From Massilia sp. Leaf139 (GTDB lineage Bacteria; Pseudomonadota; Gammaproteobacteria; Burkholderiales; Burkholderiaceae_D), in contig NZ_LMOJ01000025.1 in NCBI RefSeq assembly GCF_001424165.1, positions 330,134 to 394,133 on the forward strand: a stretch of 64,000 bases of DNA, read 5' to 3'. The translations under genes were made by a program, and so were the position numbers. Below are positions 27,680 through 36,077 of this stretch, piece by piece (position 1 is the stretch's first letter; each line of letters opens with the position of its first letter). Under the pieces are notes generated by a model. That model had not been told where the DNA came from. It saw nothing but the letters and a program-made list of their open reading frames with translations, and searched no databases.

Positions 27680-29140
27680 TCAGGCGCTGGCCCCGATCGT
27701 CTTCGGCGCTTCGGTACGATTCTTCAGGAACTGCGGCGCCAGCGAACCGAGGAACATGCCGGCAAACGCCGCCAGCAAGCCCGCCAGCTGCCCCGGGAAG
27801 GCTTCGCCCAAATCGGACACCTGCGGGAAGAGAAGGATCCACACGAACAGCCCGGCGCCGATCGACAGGATCGCGCCCTGGGTCGTGGCGCGCTTCCAGT
27901 ACAGGCCCATCACGAGCGGCACGAAGGCCGCCACCAGCGTCACCTGGTAGGCGGACGACACCAGCTCATAGATCGAGGTGCCTTCCATCGCGATCGCATA
28001 CGCCAGCACCAGGGCGGCGAAAATCACGATGGTGACCCGCATGGCGAACAGCTGCTGCTTGTCGCTCATGCCGGGGCGCAGGTTCTTCAGGATGTTTTCC
28101 GTAAAGCTGGTCGACGGCGCCAGCAGCGTCGCCGACGAAGTGCTCTTGATCGCCGAGAGCAGGGCGCCGAAGAACAGGATCTGCATGATCAGCGGCATTT
28201 TCGTCATGACGAAGGTCGGCAGCAGGCGCTGGTAGTCGTTCTTGGCGATGTCGAGGGCGTTGTCGCCCATCACCACCACGGCGGCGGCGACGATGAACAT
28301 CGGCACGAAACCGAACAGGATGTAGCTGGCGCCGCCGATCACGGCGCCGGTGCGCGCGGTCGGAGCGTCCTTGGCCGACATCACGCGCTGGAACACGTCC
28401 TGCTGCGGGATCGAACCGAACATCATGGTGATGGCCGCGGCAAAGAAGAAGACGATGTCGGTAAAGGTGGGCTCCGGCCAGATGCGCCACAGGTCGGCCT
28501 GCTGCGCCATGTCGAGTACGCGGTCGGCGCCGCCGGCGAGGTCGGCCGCGAAGAAGGCGATGATCGACATGCCCAGCACCAGTACGATCATCTGGATGAA
28601 GTCGGTCAGCGCGACGGCCAGGAAGCCGCCCACCACCACATAGATCAGCACCGCCAGGGTGCCGATCACCATGCCCACGGCTGGGGCCATGGCGCCGCCC
28701 GTCAGCACCGAGAACACCAGGCCGAGCGCCGTGATCTGGGCCGCCACCCAGCCCAGGTAGCTGAGGATGATGGCGACCGAGCAAAAGATCTCGATGCCCT
28801 TGCCGTAGCGCTGGCGGTAGTAGTCGCCGATGGTCAGCAGGTTCAATTTGTAGAGCTTGGTGGCGAAGAACAAGCCGACCAGGATCAGGCAGGTGCCGGC
28901 GCCGAACGGATCTTCGATGACGGCGTTCAGGCCGCCCTGCACGAATTTCGCCGGCACGCCCATCACGGTCTCGGCGCCGAACCAGGTGGCGAAGGTCGTC
29001 GTGATCACCATGATCAGCGGCAGGCTGCGCCCGGCGACGGCGAAGTCGCTGGTATTCTTGATGCGCGTACCCGCCCAAACCCCCAGCGCCAGCGTGCCCA
29101 GCAGGTAGAGCACGACACAGGTAATCAAGGTGTAGTTCAT
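27680..29140 (-). CDS. sodium:solute symporter (SSS family)
   Basis: Sodium-coupled permease with about 13 hydrophobic helices over 486 residues. The N-terminus has NTSDFAVAGRSLPLIMVITTTFATWFGAETVMGVPAKF; GWVAAQITALGLVF and SIPQQDVFQRVMSAKD are SSS landmarks. The substrate cannot be read directly. The position beside puuD-puuA-aminotransferase and the puuC remnant suggests polyamine or amino-acid uptake. It is convergent with the aminotransferase gene across a family B repeat and starts near a family A repeat. Confidence 0.9.
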   Translation of the reverse strand: MNYTLITCVVLYLLGTLALGVWAGTRIKNTSDFAVAGRSLPLIMVITTTFATWFGAETVMGVPAKFVQGGLNAVIEDPFGAGTCLILVGLFFATKLYKLNLLTIGDYYRQRYGKGIEIFCSVAIILSYLGWVAAQITALGLVFSVLTGGAMAPAVGMVIGTLAVLIYVVVGGFLAVALTDFIQMIVLVLGMSIIAFFAADLAGGADRVLDMAQQADLWRIWPEPTFTDIVFFFAAAITMMFGSIPQQDVFQRVMSAKDAPTARTGAVIGGASYILFGFVPMFIVAAAVVVMGDNALDIAKNDYQRLLPTFVMTKMPLIMQILFFGALLSAIKSTSSATLLAPSTSFTENILKNLRPGMSDKQQLFAMRVTIVIFAALVLAYAIAMEGTSIYELVSSAYQVTLVAAFVPLVMGLYWKRATTQGAILSIGAGLFVWILLFPQVSDLGEAFPGQLAGLLAAFAGMFLGSLAPQFLKNRTEAPKTIGASA

Positions 29141-29163
29141 GGTGATGAAAGCTCCGGGGCTGC

Positions 29164-29260
29164 GGGTCTGGCAACACTTCCATGGCTGCGTTACATCGTC
29201 TCGCCGTACCAGCGTACTGTCTCCGACGATGCGCCTTGCCCTGAAAGCTTTGCCACACCC
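29164..29260. repeat. family A inverted-arm repeat, copy 2
   Basis: Arms GGGTCTGGCAA (29164-29174) and TTGCCACACCC (29250-29260) pair with one mismatch and differ from the arms of the other copies. The core holds TTCCATGGCTGCGTT, CGTCTCGCCGTACC, CGTACTGTCTCCGACGATGCG and CCTTGCCCTG. It lies in the divergent region between the symporter and the puuC fragment. Confidence 0.8.
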
Positions 29261-29372
29261 TCTAAATATTATCGGGCGGAAAATCGGCGATTATAGCGGC
29301 AGAACTTCGTCGCCGGATGGGGTTCTCACTGTTTTTCCTAGGGATTCTATTCACTTTGGAAGGAACACTGGC

Positions 29373-29600
29373 ATGCCAACAACACCATGGTACGAACGCG
29401 CCGCCGCGCTGCGGATCGACGGCCGCGCTTTCATAGGCGGCGAGCGCCTGGCCGCCCGCTCGGGAGCGCATTTCGACTGCCTGTCGCCGGTCGACGGGCG
29501 CAAGCTCGCCGAGGTGGCGCGTTGCGACGGCGCCGACGTCGACGCGGCGGTGGGCGCCGCCCGCGCCGCCTTCGAGGATCGGCGCTGGGCTGGCATGGCG
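29373..29600 (+). pseudogene. puuC: truncated puuC (aldehyde dehydrogenase) 5' remnant
   Basis: About 75 codons align with the N-terminus of PuuC, the gamma-glutamyl-gamma-aminobutyraldehyde dehydrogenase: WYERAAALRIDGRAFIGGE, then FDCLSPVDGRKLAEVARCDG, DVDAAVGAARAAFEDRRWAG. A good AAGGAA site precedes ATG 29373. After about 29600 the similarity stops: NAD-binding and catalytic domains (about 420 residues) are missing and the frame runs on into unrelated sequence antisense to thpR. A family B repeat fragment lies 40 nt beyond the break, suggesting a deletion or rearrangement there. Confidence 0.8.
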
Positions 29601-29639
29601 CGAGCATTTGATGTTGCTGGTGTGAAGCTTCCGCCGCAC

Positions 29640-29664
29640 GCGTTAACGGTTGTGCACCGTAGGG
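29640..29664. repeat. family B repeat remnant at puuC break
   Basis: GCGTTAACGG followed by TTGTGCACCGTAGGGTA, matching the pieces GTTGCGCACCGTAGGGGT at 60330-60347 and the CGTTACGC ends of family B blocks. It lies directly after the thpR stop codon. Confidence 0.5.
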
Positions 29665-29666
29665 TA

Positions 29667-30179
29667 TCAGTACTGCTGGATTACCGTATACCCGCCGCCA
29701 TCGCCCGGCTTCGACTCCACCAGCGCATAGCCGTCGATCTTCCAGACCAGCGGCGGCGCTTGCGCCGGTACGGCGGCATTGTTGGCGCGCCGCGCCAGGG
29801 TCACGTGGGGACGGTATTTGCGCGCCTCGGGCTGCAGGCCGAGCGCGAGCAGGGCTGCGGACAGCTTGGCGTGCAGGTCGAGTAATTCCGGCGGCTCCTC
29901 GTGCGGCTCCAGCACGGCGATCCCGTGCGGCCAGAGCTTGGGCACGCCGATCGACAGGGTAAACGGCGTGAACGGCACCTGGAAGCCGCGGCGCAGCTCG
30001 GGAAGGCGTTCGCTCGGGATCTCGCCGAGAAAATGCAGGGTCAGGTGCAGTTTATCGGTGTGCACCGGGCTGGCGCCGCGCGGCCAGTCCCAGGCGTCGC
30101 GCCGCTCGCGCAGGGCGTGGCGGATCGCGGGATCCGGCCACAGCGCCAGGAACAGCCGGGTGCTGGGCACACCTTCCAT
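29667..30179 (-). CDS. thpR: RNA 2',3'-cyclic phosphodiesterase
   Basis: LigT-type 2H phosphoesterase, opens 2',3'-cyclic phosphates on RNA; physiological role unclear. The protein has 170 residues. The two HxTx motifs are HLTL at 45-48 and HVTL at 125-128. RLFLALWPDPAIR and FLGEIPSERLPEL are typical. It starts 1 nt after the panB stop, so it is the last gene of the folK-DUF486-panB-thpR run. Confidence 0.92.
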   Translation of the reverse strand: MEGVPSTRLFLALWPDPAIRHALRERRDAWDWPRGASPVHTDKLHLTLHFLGEIPSERLPELRRGFQVPFTPFTLSIGVPKLWPHGIAVLEPHEEPPELLDLHAKLSAALLALGLQPEARKYRPHVTLARRANNAAVPAQAPPLVWKIDGYALVESKPGDGGGYTVIQQY

Positions 30180-30180
30180 C

Positions 30181-31038
30181 TCAGAAGCAGTGTTCCGGCG
30201 CCGGGAAGCTGCCGTCCTTCACGCCGCCGACATAGGCGCGCACGGCGCCTTCGATGCTGGTCTGCCCCTCCATGAAGTTCTTCACGAACTTCGCCTTGTG
30301 GCCGGGGAAGACGCCCAGCATGTCGTGCATCACCAGCACCTGGCCCGAGCAGTCGGGGCCGGCGCCGATGCCGATGGTCGGCACCTGCAGCAGCTCGGTG
30401 GTCGCCTTGCCCAGCGCGGCCGGCACCGCTTCCAGCAGCACGATCGCCGCGCCTGCAGCCTGCAGGGCCAGCGCATCGTTTTTCAGGCGCTCGGCGCCCT
30501 CATCCGTCTTGCCCTGCACCTTGAAGCCGCCCAGCGCATGCACGAATTGCGGGGTCAGGCCGATGTGGGCGCAGACCGGGATGCCGCGCTCGGTCAGGAA
30601 GGAGACGGTGTCGGCCAGCCAGGCGCCGCCCTCGATCTTGACCATCTGGGCGCCGGCGCGCATCAGGGCGGCCGCGCTTTCGAAGGCGATTTCCCTGGTG
30701 GCGTAACTGCCGAAGGGCAGGTCGGCCACCAGCAGGGCGTTCTTGTTGCCGCGCGCGACCGAGGCGGTGTGATAGGCCATGTCGGCCAGGGTTACCGGCA
30801 GCGTCGAGCTGTGGCCGGCGCAGACCATGCCGAGCGAATCGCCGATCAGCAGGATGTCGACGCCGCTGCGATCCATCAGCGAAGCGAAGCTGGCGTCATA
30901 GCAGGTCAGCATGGCAATCTTGGTGCCGGCTGCGCGCATCGCCTGCAGCGCGGGGATCGTGACGGCCTTGGGCGTGGTTTTCACCGGTGCCGGCGCATCG
31001 CCGCCCGTCATTTCCTTGCCCTGCAAATAAGCGCTCAT
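30181..31038 (-). CDS. panB: 3-methyl-2-oxobutanoate hydroxymethyltransferase
   Basis: First committed step of pantothenate synthesis: transfers a hydroxymethyl group to 2-oxoisovalerate. The 285-residue TIM-barrel protein has [31 protein letters not shown], the Asp/metal block [28 protein letters not shown] and [30 protein letters not shown] precedes the ATG. panC is not in the window. Confidence 0.96.
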   Translation of the reverse strand: MSAYLQGKEMTGGDAPAPVKTTPKAVTIPALQAMRAAGTKIAMLTCYDASFASLMDRSGVDILLIGDSLGMVCAGHSSTLPVTLADMAYHTASVARGNKNALLVADLPFGSYATREIAFESAAALMRAGAQMVKIEGGAWLADTVSFLTERGIPVCAHIGLTPQFVHALGGFKVQGKTDEGAERLKNDALALQAAGAAIVLLEAVPAALGKATTELLQVPTIGIGAGPDCSGQVLVMHDMLGVFPGHKAKFVKNFMEGQTSIEGAVRAYVGGVKDGSFPAPEHCF

Positions 31039-31114
31039 GGTGATCCTTTTGAAAACAATTCATTCGACCGGTTAGTGTAATCCGGCCTAAAAAAACCTGC
31101 CGAAGGAGGCAATT

Positions 31115-31462
31115 TTAGCTACGGAAAATAAAGTACACCGCGCCCACCAGGCACAGCGCCGCCCACACGTAGTCGAGTTTAAAAGGCTGGTTCATGTAGA
31201 ACATCGCGAAGGGCACGAACACAGTGAGGGTGATCGCTTCCTGCATGATCTTCAGTTGCGCCAGGCTGTACTGGGTGGCGCCGATGCGGTTGGCCGGCAC
31301 CTGCAGCAGGTATTCGAACAAGGCGATACCCCAGCTGACCAGCGCGGCGATGTACCAGGCGCGGTTGTTCAGGCTTTTCAGGTGCCCGTACCAGGCGAAG
31401 GTCATGAAGATGTTCGACAGGACGAGCAGGCCCGCGGTCTGGAAGAAAACGGGAATCTGCAT
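31115..31462 (-). CDS. DMT-like membrane protein (DUF486)
   Basis: Small inner-membrane protein of 115 residues with four hydrophobic helices, similar in size to a half-unit of the drug/metabolite transporter superfamily. Landmarks: SNIFMTFAWYGHLK, SWGIALFEYLLQVPANRIG and PFKLDYVWAALCLVGAVYFIF. Function unknown. It starts 3 nt after folK, between folK and panB. Confidence 0.88.
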   Translation of the reverse strand: MQIPVFFQTAGLLVLSNIFMTFAWYGHLKSLNNRAWYIAALVSWGIALFEYLLQVPANRIGATQYSLAQLKIMQEAITLTVFVPFAMFYMNQPFKLDYVWAALCLVGAVYFIFRS

Positions 31463-31465
31463 GAT

Positions 31466-31942
31466 TTACGTGTCGAGGCGGACGACGGCCTGGTCGGTCA
31501 CGCTTGCCAAAAAATCGGCGGCCAGGCCGCGGCCCGGGATGATGGTTTCCGGGGCGATTTCCAGCAGCGGCGCCAGCACGAAGGCGCGTTCGTGCATGCG
31601 CGGGTGCGGCACCGTCAGGGCGGGCATGTCGATGGTCTCTTCGCCATACAGCAGCAGGTCGAGGTCGAGCGTACGCGGGGCGTTCAGGTAGGGCCGTTCG
31701 CGCCCGTGGGCGTGTTCGATGGCGTGCAGGGTGGCCAGCAGGACGTGGGCATCGAGGTCGGTATCGATCAGGGCCACGGCGTTGATGTAGTCGTCGCCCG
31801 AGGCGTCGACCGGCGCGGTGCGCCACAGGCTCGATGCCGCCACCATGCGGCAGCCGGACTGGCGTCCCAGGCGCGCCAGGGCGTCGAGCACGTTCTCGCG
31901 CGCGTCGCCCAGGTTGGCGCCGATGCCGATCAGGGCGATCAT
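31466..31942 (-). CDS. folK: HPPK, folate pyrophosphokinase
   Basis: Transfers pyrophosphate from ATP to 6-hydroxymethyl-7,8-dihydropterin in folate synthesis. The protein has 158 residues. GIGANLGDARENV, SSLWRTAPVDASGDDYINAV, RERPYLNAPRTLDLDLLLYG and VPHPRMHERAFVLAPLLEIAP are the four family blocks with the DLDLL metal site. Its ATG overlaps the pcnB stop by 4 nt (ATGA). Confidence 0.95.
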   Translation of the reverse strand: MIALIGIGANLGDARENVLDALARLGRQSGCRMVAASSLWRTAPVDASGDDYINAVALIDTDLDAHVLLATLHAIEHAHGRERPYLNAPRTLDLDLLLYGEETIDMPALTVPHPRMHERAFVLAPLLEIAPETIIPGRGLAADFLASVTDQAVVRLDT

Positions 31943-33339
31943 TCCTCGCCCGCGCCCGCGCTGGCGGCCGCTCCTGCACCTGTACCTGAGCTTGCACCGG
32001 CGCCTTCGCCGCCACGGTTGCGCGCACCGCGGCGCGGCGCACGTTTCTTCTTCTCGCCGCTCGGGGCAGGGCGGTTGGCCTGGGTTACCAGGCGTTCGCG
32101 TTCGCCCGCCTCGGCTTCATAGAAGGCCGTCCACCACTCGCCGATTTCCATCTCGAGCTCGCCCGATGCGCAGCGCAGCAGCAGGAAATCGTAACCGGCG
32201 CGGAAGCGCGGATTCTCCAACAATTTGTAGGGCGCCTTGCCGTTGCGGCGCTCGAAGCGCGGCTGCATGGCCCAGATGTCGCGCATGTCGGTAGCGATGC
32301 GGCGCTGCAGGGCCAGGTTTTCGGTTTGCGTGTCGAGCACGGCGTCGGCGGCCAGGTGCAGGGCCGGGATCGGCGCTTCTCCGGCGGCGCGGTAGGCCGT
32401 CCACTTTTCCAGCACCTGGTGCCACAGCAGCGAGGCGAACAGGAAGCCCGGCGACACGCCCTTGCCGGCCTTCACACGCGCATCCGTGGATTCCAGGGCC
32501 AGGGTGACGAACTTCATGCCGATCGGCTGTTCCAGCACCACGTCCAGCAGCGGCAGCAGGCCATGGTGCAGGCCGGCCGAACGCAGCTCCTTCAGGCAGG
32601 CCAGCGCATGGCCCGAGAGCAGAAGCTTGAGCATCTCGTCGAACACGCGCGCGGCCGGCACGTTGTCGATCAGCGGCGCCATCACGGGGATCGGCGCGCG
32701 CGTGGTCGGCTCGATGGTAAACCCGAGCTTGGCGGCGAAGCGCACCACGCGCAGCATGCGCACCGGGTCTTCGCGGTAGCGCGCTTCCGGCACGCCGATG
32801 ATGCGCAGGGTCTTTTCGCGGATGTCGGCGATGCCGCCGTGGTAGTCCAGCACCGTCTGCGTGGCCGGATCGTAGTACATCGCATTGATCGTGAAGTCGC
32901 GCCGTTCGGCGTCTTCGTGCTGGGGGCCGAAGTTGTTGTCGCGCAGGACGCGGCCGTGTTCGTCCTTCGGGGCGTTGTTGCTGCCCTTGCCGCGGAAGGT
33001 CGTCACTTCGAGCAGCTCCTGGCCGAACATCACGTGCACGATCTGGAAGCGGCGGCCGATGATGAAGGCGCGCCGGAACAGCTTTTTCACCTGCTCGGGC
33101 GTGGCGTCGGTGGCGATGTCGAAGTCCTTCGGTTTCACGCCCAGCAGCAGGTCGCGCACGGCGCCGCCGACGACGAAGGCCTTGAAACCGGCTTCCTGCA
33201 GGGTTTGGGTGAGGCGGATCGCGTTCGGCGACACCAGCTTCAGGTCGATACCGTGTTCCTCCTTGCCGAGGATGTGCGGCTCGGTCGGATCGCGCTCGTC
33301 TTTCACGCCAAGGATTTTACGAATGAATTTTTTAATCAT
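31939..33339 (-). CDS. pcnB: poly(A) polymerase I
   Basis: Adds 3' poly(A) tails to RNA, tagging it for decay. The protein has 466 residues. FVVGGAVRDLLLGVKPKDFDIATDATPEQVKKLFRR contains the nucleotidyltransferase GG and DxD motifs. FRG..DNNFGPQHEDAERRDFTINAMYYD and REDPVRMLRVVRFAAKLGF follow. The C-terminal tail is Lys/Arg-rich then Gly/Ala-rich, as in PcnB for RNA binding. ATG 33339 overlaps the upstream stop by 8 nt. The basic tail and lack of CCA features favour PcnB over tRNA nucleotidyltransferase. Confidence 0.94.
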   Translation of the reverse strand: MIKKFIRKILGVKDERDPTEPHILGKEEHGIDLKLVSPNAIRLTQTLQEAGFKAFVVGGAVRDLLLGVKPKDFDIATDATPEQVKKLFRRAFIIGRRFQIVHVMFGQELLEVTTFRGKGSNNAPKDEHGRVLRDNNFGPQHEDAERRDFTINAMYYDPATQTVLDYHGGIADIREKTLRIIGVPEARYREDPVRMLRVVRFAAKLGFTIEPTTRAPIPVMAPLIDNVPAARVFDEMLKLLLSGHALACLKELRSAGLHHGLLPLLDVVLEQPIGMKFVTLALESTDARVKAGKGVSPGFLFASLLWHQVLEKWTAYRAAGEAPIPALHLAADAVLDTQTENLALQRRIATDMRDIWAMQPRFERRNGKAPYKLLENPRFRAGYDFLLLRCASGELEMEIGEWWTAFYEAEAGERERLVTQANRPAPSGEKKKRAPRRGARNRGGEGAGASSGTGAGAAASAGAGEE

Positions 33340-34003
33340 TGAAGAGATGGAGTAAAGGCCAGCCCTGGGCCTGGGCATGGCTGGCGAGCACGGCGCTCGG
33401 GTTGGTCGCAACCGGGTGCGACACCACCGAGAGCAAGGGAAGGTCGTTGTGCGAATCGCTGTAGAAATACGACCGCTCGAAGCTGGCGAACGAGCGTCCC
33501 AGTTCCGCCAGCCAGGCGTGCATGTGCACCACCTTGCCCGGCCCCGAGGTCGGCGTGCCGGCCAGCTTGCCGGTCAGGCGGCCGTCGGCGTCGTATTCCG
33601 GCATCGCCGCGATGTGGTGTTCGACGCCGAAGATGCGGGCAATCGGCGCGGTAATGTAGTGGTTGGTGGCGGTGATGATGGCCACCAGGTCGCCGGCGTC
33701 CAGGTGGCGCTGCACCAGCGCGCGCGCCTGGGGGCGGATCGCCGGCTCGATCACTTCTTCCAGGTAGCGTCCGTACAGCGCGTCGAGCGCGTCCGGCGCG
33801 AAACCGGCCAGCGTGCCGAGGGCAAATTCCAGGTACTCGACCGGGTCGAGCACCCCCGCCTGGTACTGCCTGAAAAAATCTTCGTTGCGGCGCTGGTAGG
33901 CGTCGCCATCGACGGCGCCGACGCGCACCAGGAACTGGCCCCACTCGAAATCGGAGTCGATGGGCAGCAGCGTGTGGTCGAGGTCAAACAGGGCGAGGTT
34001 CAT
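33332..34003 (-). CDS. HAD-IB family phosphatase
   Basis: Haloacid dehalogenase-superfamily hydrolase, subfamily IB (SerB-like), 223 residues. Motif I is LFDLDHTLL with the Asp nucleophile, motif II is IITATNHY, motif III/IV includes GKVVHM and SDSHNDLPLL. The substrate is unknown. ATG 34003 overlaps the hda stop by 4 nt and the stop overlaps the pcnB start, so it lies in a tightly coupled hda-HAD-pcnB-folK operon. Confidence 0.92.
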   Translation of the reverse strand: MNLALFDLDHTLLPIDSDFEWGQFLVRVGAVDGDAYQRRNEDFFRQYQAGVLDPVEYLEFALGTLAGFAPDALDALYGRYLEEVIEPAIRPQARALVQRHLDAGDLVAIITATNHYITAPIARIFGVEHHIAAMPEYDADGRLTGKLAGTPTSGPGKVVHMHAWLAELGRSFASFERSYFYSDSHNDLPLLSVVSHPVATNPSAVLASHAQAQGWPLLHLFND

Positions 34004-34707
34004 TGTCTTGGTTCCGGCGGCGTGGAGTCCGGCATGGCGTCCGTCGGCGGATGCGACAGCAGCAGATCGCGCAGCAGCGGCAGCGTGACCGGGCGCTGCG
34101 TCTCGAGCGAATACTGGTCGAGGGCGTCGAGCATCGTCGCCAGCGAGCGCATGTCGCGCTTGAAGTGGGAGAGCAGGTAGGGTAGCACGCTGGCCGACAG
34201 CGTCAGGCCGCGCGCTTCGGCCGCCTGGGTGAGCGCGGCGATCTTCTGGTCGTCGGACAGGCCGTGGATCAGGTAGATCAAGCCCCAGCCCATGCGCGTG
34301 CGCAGGTCTTCGCGCACCGGCAGCACGGCCGGCGGCACCGGGCCGGTCGAGACCATGTAGGCGCCGTGCTCGCGGATCTGGTTGAACAGGGCGAAGGCAT
34401 CGATCTGGGCCGCGGCCGGGAGGCGGTCGCAATCGTCCAGCAGGTACAGCGAAATCTCGGGCGAATATACGAACTCGCTGCTGGCGGCATCGGCCGCGAT
34501 GTAGCGCGAGTTCGGGGTGGCGGCCAGCGCCTGCAGCAGGTGGGTCTTGCCGGCGCCGGTGTCGCCCCACAGGTAGGCGAAATGCTCGCGCGAAGCACGC
34601 TGCGCGAACTGATGCATCAGGTGCGCCAGTTCGGCATTTTCCCCGACCTGGAAGGTATCGAGGCTGTGCGCCGGCTCGGCGCCTAAATCGAGCACCAGCT
34701 GTTTCAT
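34000..34707 (-). CDS. hda: DnaA regulatory inactivator Hda
   Basis: AAA+ protein that, bound to the sliding clamp, stimulates hydrolysis of DnaA-ATP after initiation. The 235-residue protein begins MKQLVLDLG, a clamp-binding motif as in E. coli Hda. Walker A is GDTGAGKT at 48-55, sensor region LLDDCDRLP, and arginine-rich sensor II SHFKRDMRSLATMLDALDQYS. It heads the minus-strand operon, divergent from purM. Confidence 0.94.
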   Translation of the reverse strand: MKQLVLDLGAEPAHSLDTFQVGENAELAHLMHQFAQRASREHFAYLWGDTGAGKTHLLQALAATPNSRYIAADAASSEFVYSPEISLYLLDDCDRLPAAAQIDAFALFNQIREHGAYMVSTGPVPPAVLPVREDLRTRMGWGLIYLIHGLSDDQKIAALTQAAEARGLTLSASVLPYLLSHFKRDMRSLATMLDALDQYSLETQRPVTLPLLRDLLLSHPPTDAMPDSTPPEPRQ

Positions 34708-34966
34708 GGCAATCGATTCATCCTGGAAGTGTCATACAAGGGATACGCATGCTGCATTATAGATGCGCTTGCGCCAGTGCCGCCGGGAGTGCCGGCGCGG
34801 GGGCTGGCGAGATGGGCTCCGGAGGGCGGGAATGAGGGCATCTTTTTATTGTTATCTCGGTTGACGAACTTGGGGCCGGGCCGTTTTGTTAAAATAGCGG
34901 ATTGACTGGAATCAGTACTGAATTCAGTTTGCGCTTTCTATTTTACCGCCTCCGCTGCCAAATACC

Positions 34967-36010
34967 ATGAGCCAACCATCTAATGTTTCCCTCTCCTACC
35001 GCGACGCGGGTGTCGACATCGACGCCGGCGACGCCCTGGTCGAAGCAATCAAACCGTTTGCCAAGCGCACCATGCGGGAAGGCGTGCTCGGCGGGATCGG
35101 CGGTTTCGGCGGTCTCTTCGAGATCAGCAAGAAGTTCAAGGAGCCGGTGCTGGTGTCCGGCACCGACGGCGTCGGCACCAAGCTGAAGCTGGCATTCGAG
35201 CTGAACCGTCACGACACGGTCGGCATCGACCTGGTCGCGATGAGCGTGAACGACATCCTGGTGCAGGGCGCCGAGCCGCTGTTCTTCCTCGATTACTTTG
35301 CCTGCGGCAAGCTCGACGTGGCGACGGCCACCGCCGTGGTCAAGGGTATCGCCGAAGGCTGCGAACAGTCCGGCTGCGCGCTGCTGGGCGGCGAGACGGC
35401 CGAAATGCCGGGCATGTACCCGGACGGCGAATACGACCTGGCCGGCTTCGCCGTCGGCGCCGTGGAAAAATCGCTGATCATCGACGGCAGCAAGATCGCC
35501 CCGGGCGACGTGGTGCTGGGCCTGGCTTCGTCGGGCATCCACTCGAACGGTTACTCGCTGGTGCGCAAGATCATTCAGGTGGCCAAGCCGGATCTGGAAG
35601 CCGATTTCCACGGCCGCAAGCTGTCGGACGTGCTGATGGCGCCGACCCGCCTCTACGTGAAACCGCTGCTGGCGCTGATGGCGGCGATGGAAGTGAAGGG
35701 CCTGGTGCACATTACCGGCGGCGGCCTGGTCGAAAACATCCCGCGCGTGCTGCAAGACAATCTGACGGCTGTGCTCGATAGTAAAGCGTGGACGATGCCG
35801 CCGCTGTTCCAGTGGCTGCAACAGCATGGCGGCGTGGCTGACGCCGAGATGCACCGCGTGTTCAACTGCGGCATCGGCATGACCGTCATCGTGTCCGCCG
35901 AAAACGCGGACGCGGCCATGGCCCAGCTGCAGGCGGCCGGCGAGACCGTGTACCGCATCGGCGAGATCCGTGCCCGCGAAGAGGGGCAAGCGCAGACCGT
36001 GGTGCTGTAA
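34967..36010 (+). CDS. purM: phosphoribosylformylglycinamidine cyclo-ligase
   Basis: AIR synthase, fifth step of purine synthesis. The 347-residue protein includes [77 protein letters not shown] and [17 protein letters not shown], all typical. It is monocistronic, ended by a terminator at 36034. The divergent 259-nt region to hda has no promoter I can support well. Confidence 0.97.
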   Translation: MSQPSNVSLSYRDAGVDIDAGDALVEAIKPFAKRTMREGVLGGIGGFGGLFEISKKFKEPVLVSGTDGVGTKLKLAFELNRHDTVGIDLVAMSVNDILVQGAEPLFFLDYFACGKLDVATATAVVKGIAEGCEQSGCALLGGETAEMPGMYPDGEYDLAGFAVGAVEKSLIIDGSKIAPGDVVLGLASSGIHSNGYSLVRKIIQVAKPDLEADFHGRKLSDVLMAPTRLYVKPLLALMAAMEVKGLVHITGGGLVENIPRVLQDNLTAVLDSKAWTMPPLFQWLQQHGGVADAEMHRVFNCGIGMTVIVSAENADAAMAQLQAAGETVYRIGEIRAREEGQAQTVVL

Positions 36011-36033
36011 GCGCCGCGCTCGCACGCAAACAA

Positions 36034-36059
36034 AAGGCGCCCCGCGGGGCGCCTTTTTC
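36034..36059 (+). terminator. terminator after purM
   Basis: AAGGCGCCCC and GGGGCGCCTT stem with TTTTT, 24 nt past the purM stop. Its symmetrical A and T flanks mean it can also end the minus-strand peptidase transcript. Confidence 0.9.
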
Positions 36060-36077
36060 ATTTCAAACCTCAGCTGC

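Noticed and set aside
29164-29260. Family A repeat considered as a rho-independent terminator
   Set aside because: This copy lies upstream of the symporter and puuC starts, in a divergent region, with a core of about 75 nt between the arms; copy 3 also sits in a divergent promoter region.
32326-33342. Long plus-strand frame opposite pcnB, and similar long frames opposite dnaK, dnaJ, recN, puuA and the S9 genes
   Set aside because: These are mirror frames of GC-rich genes: compositions are biased to Ala/Arg/Gly/His, no family blocks are visible, and the opposite strand carries a clear homologue.
34708-34966. Promoters in the hda-purM divergent gap (TTGACG and TAAAAT hexamers)
   Set aside because: The two hexamers are 23 nt apart, too far for a sigma-70 promoter, and no alternative pairing was convincing.
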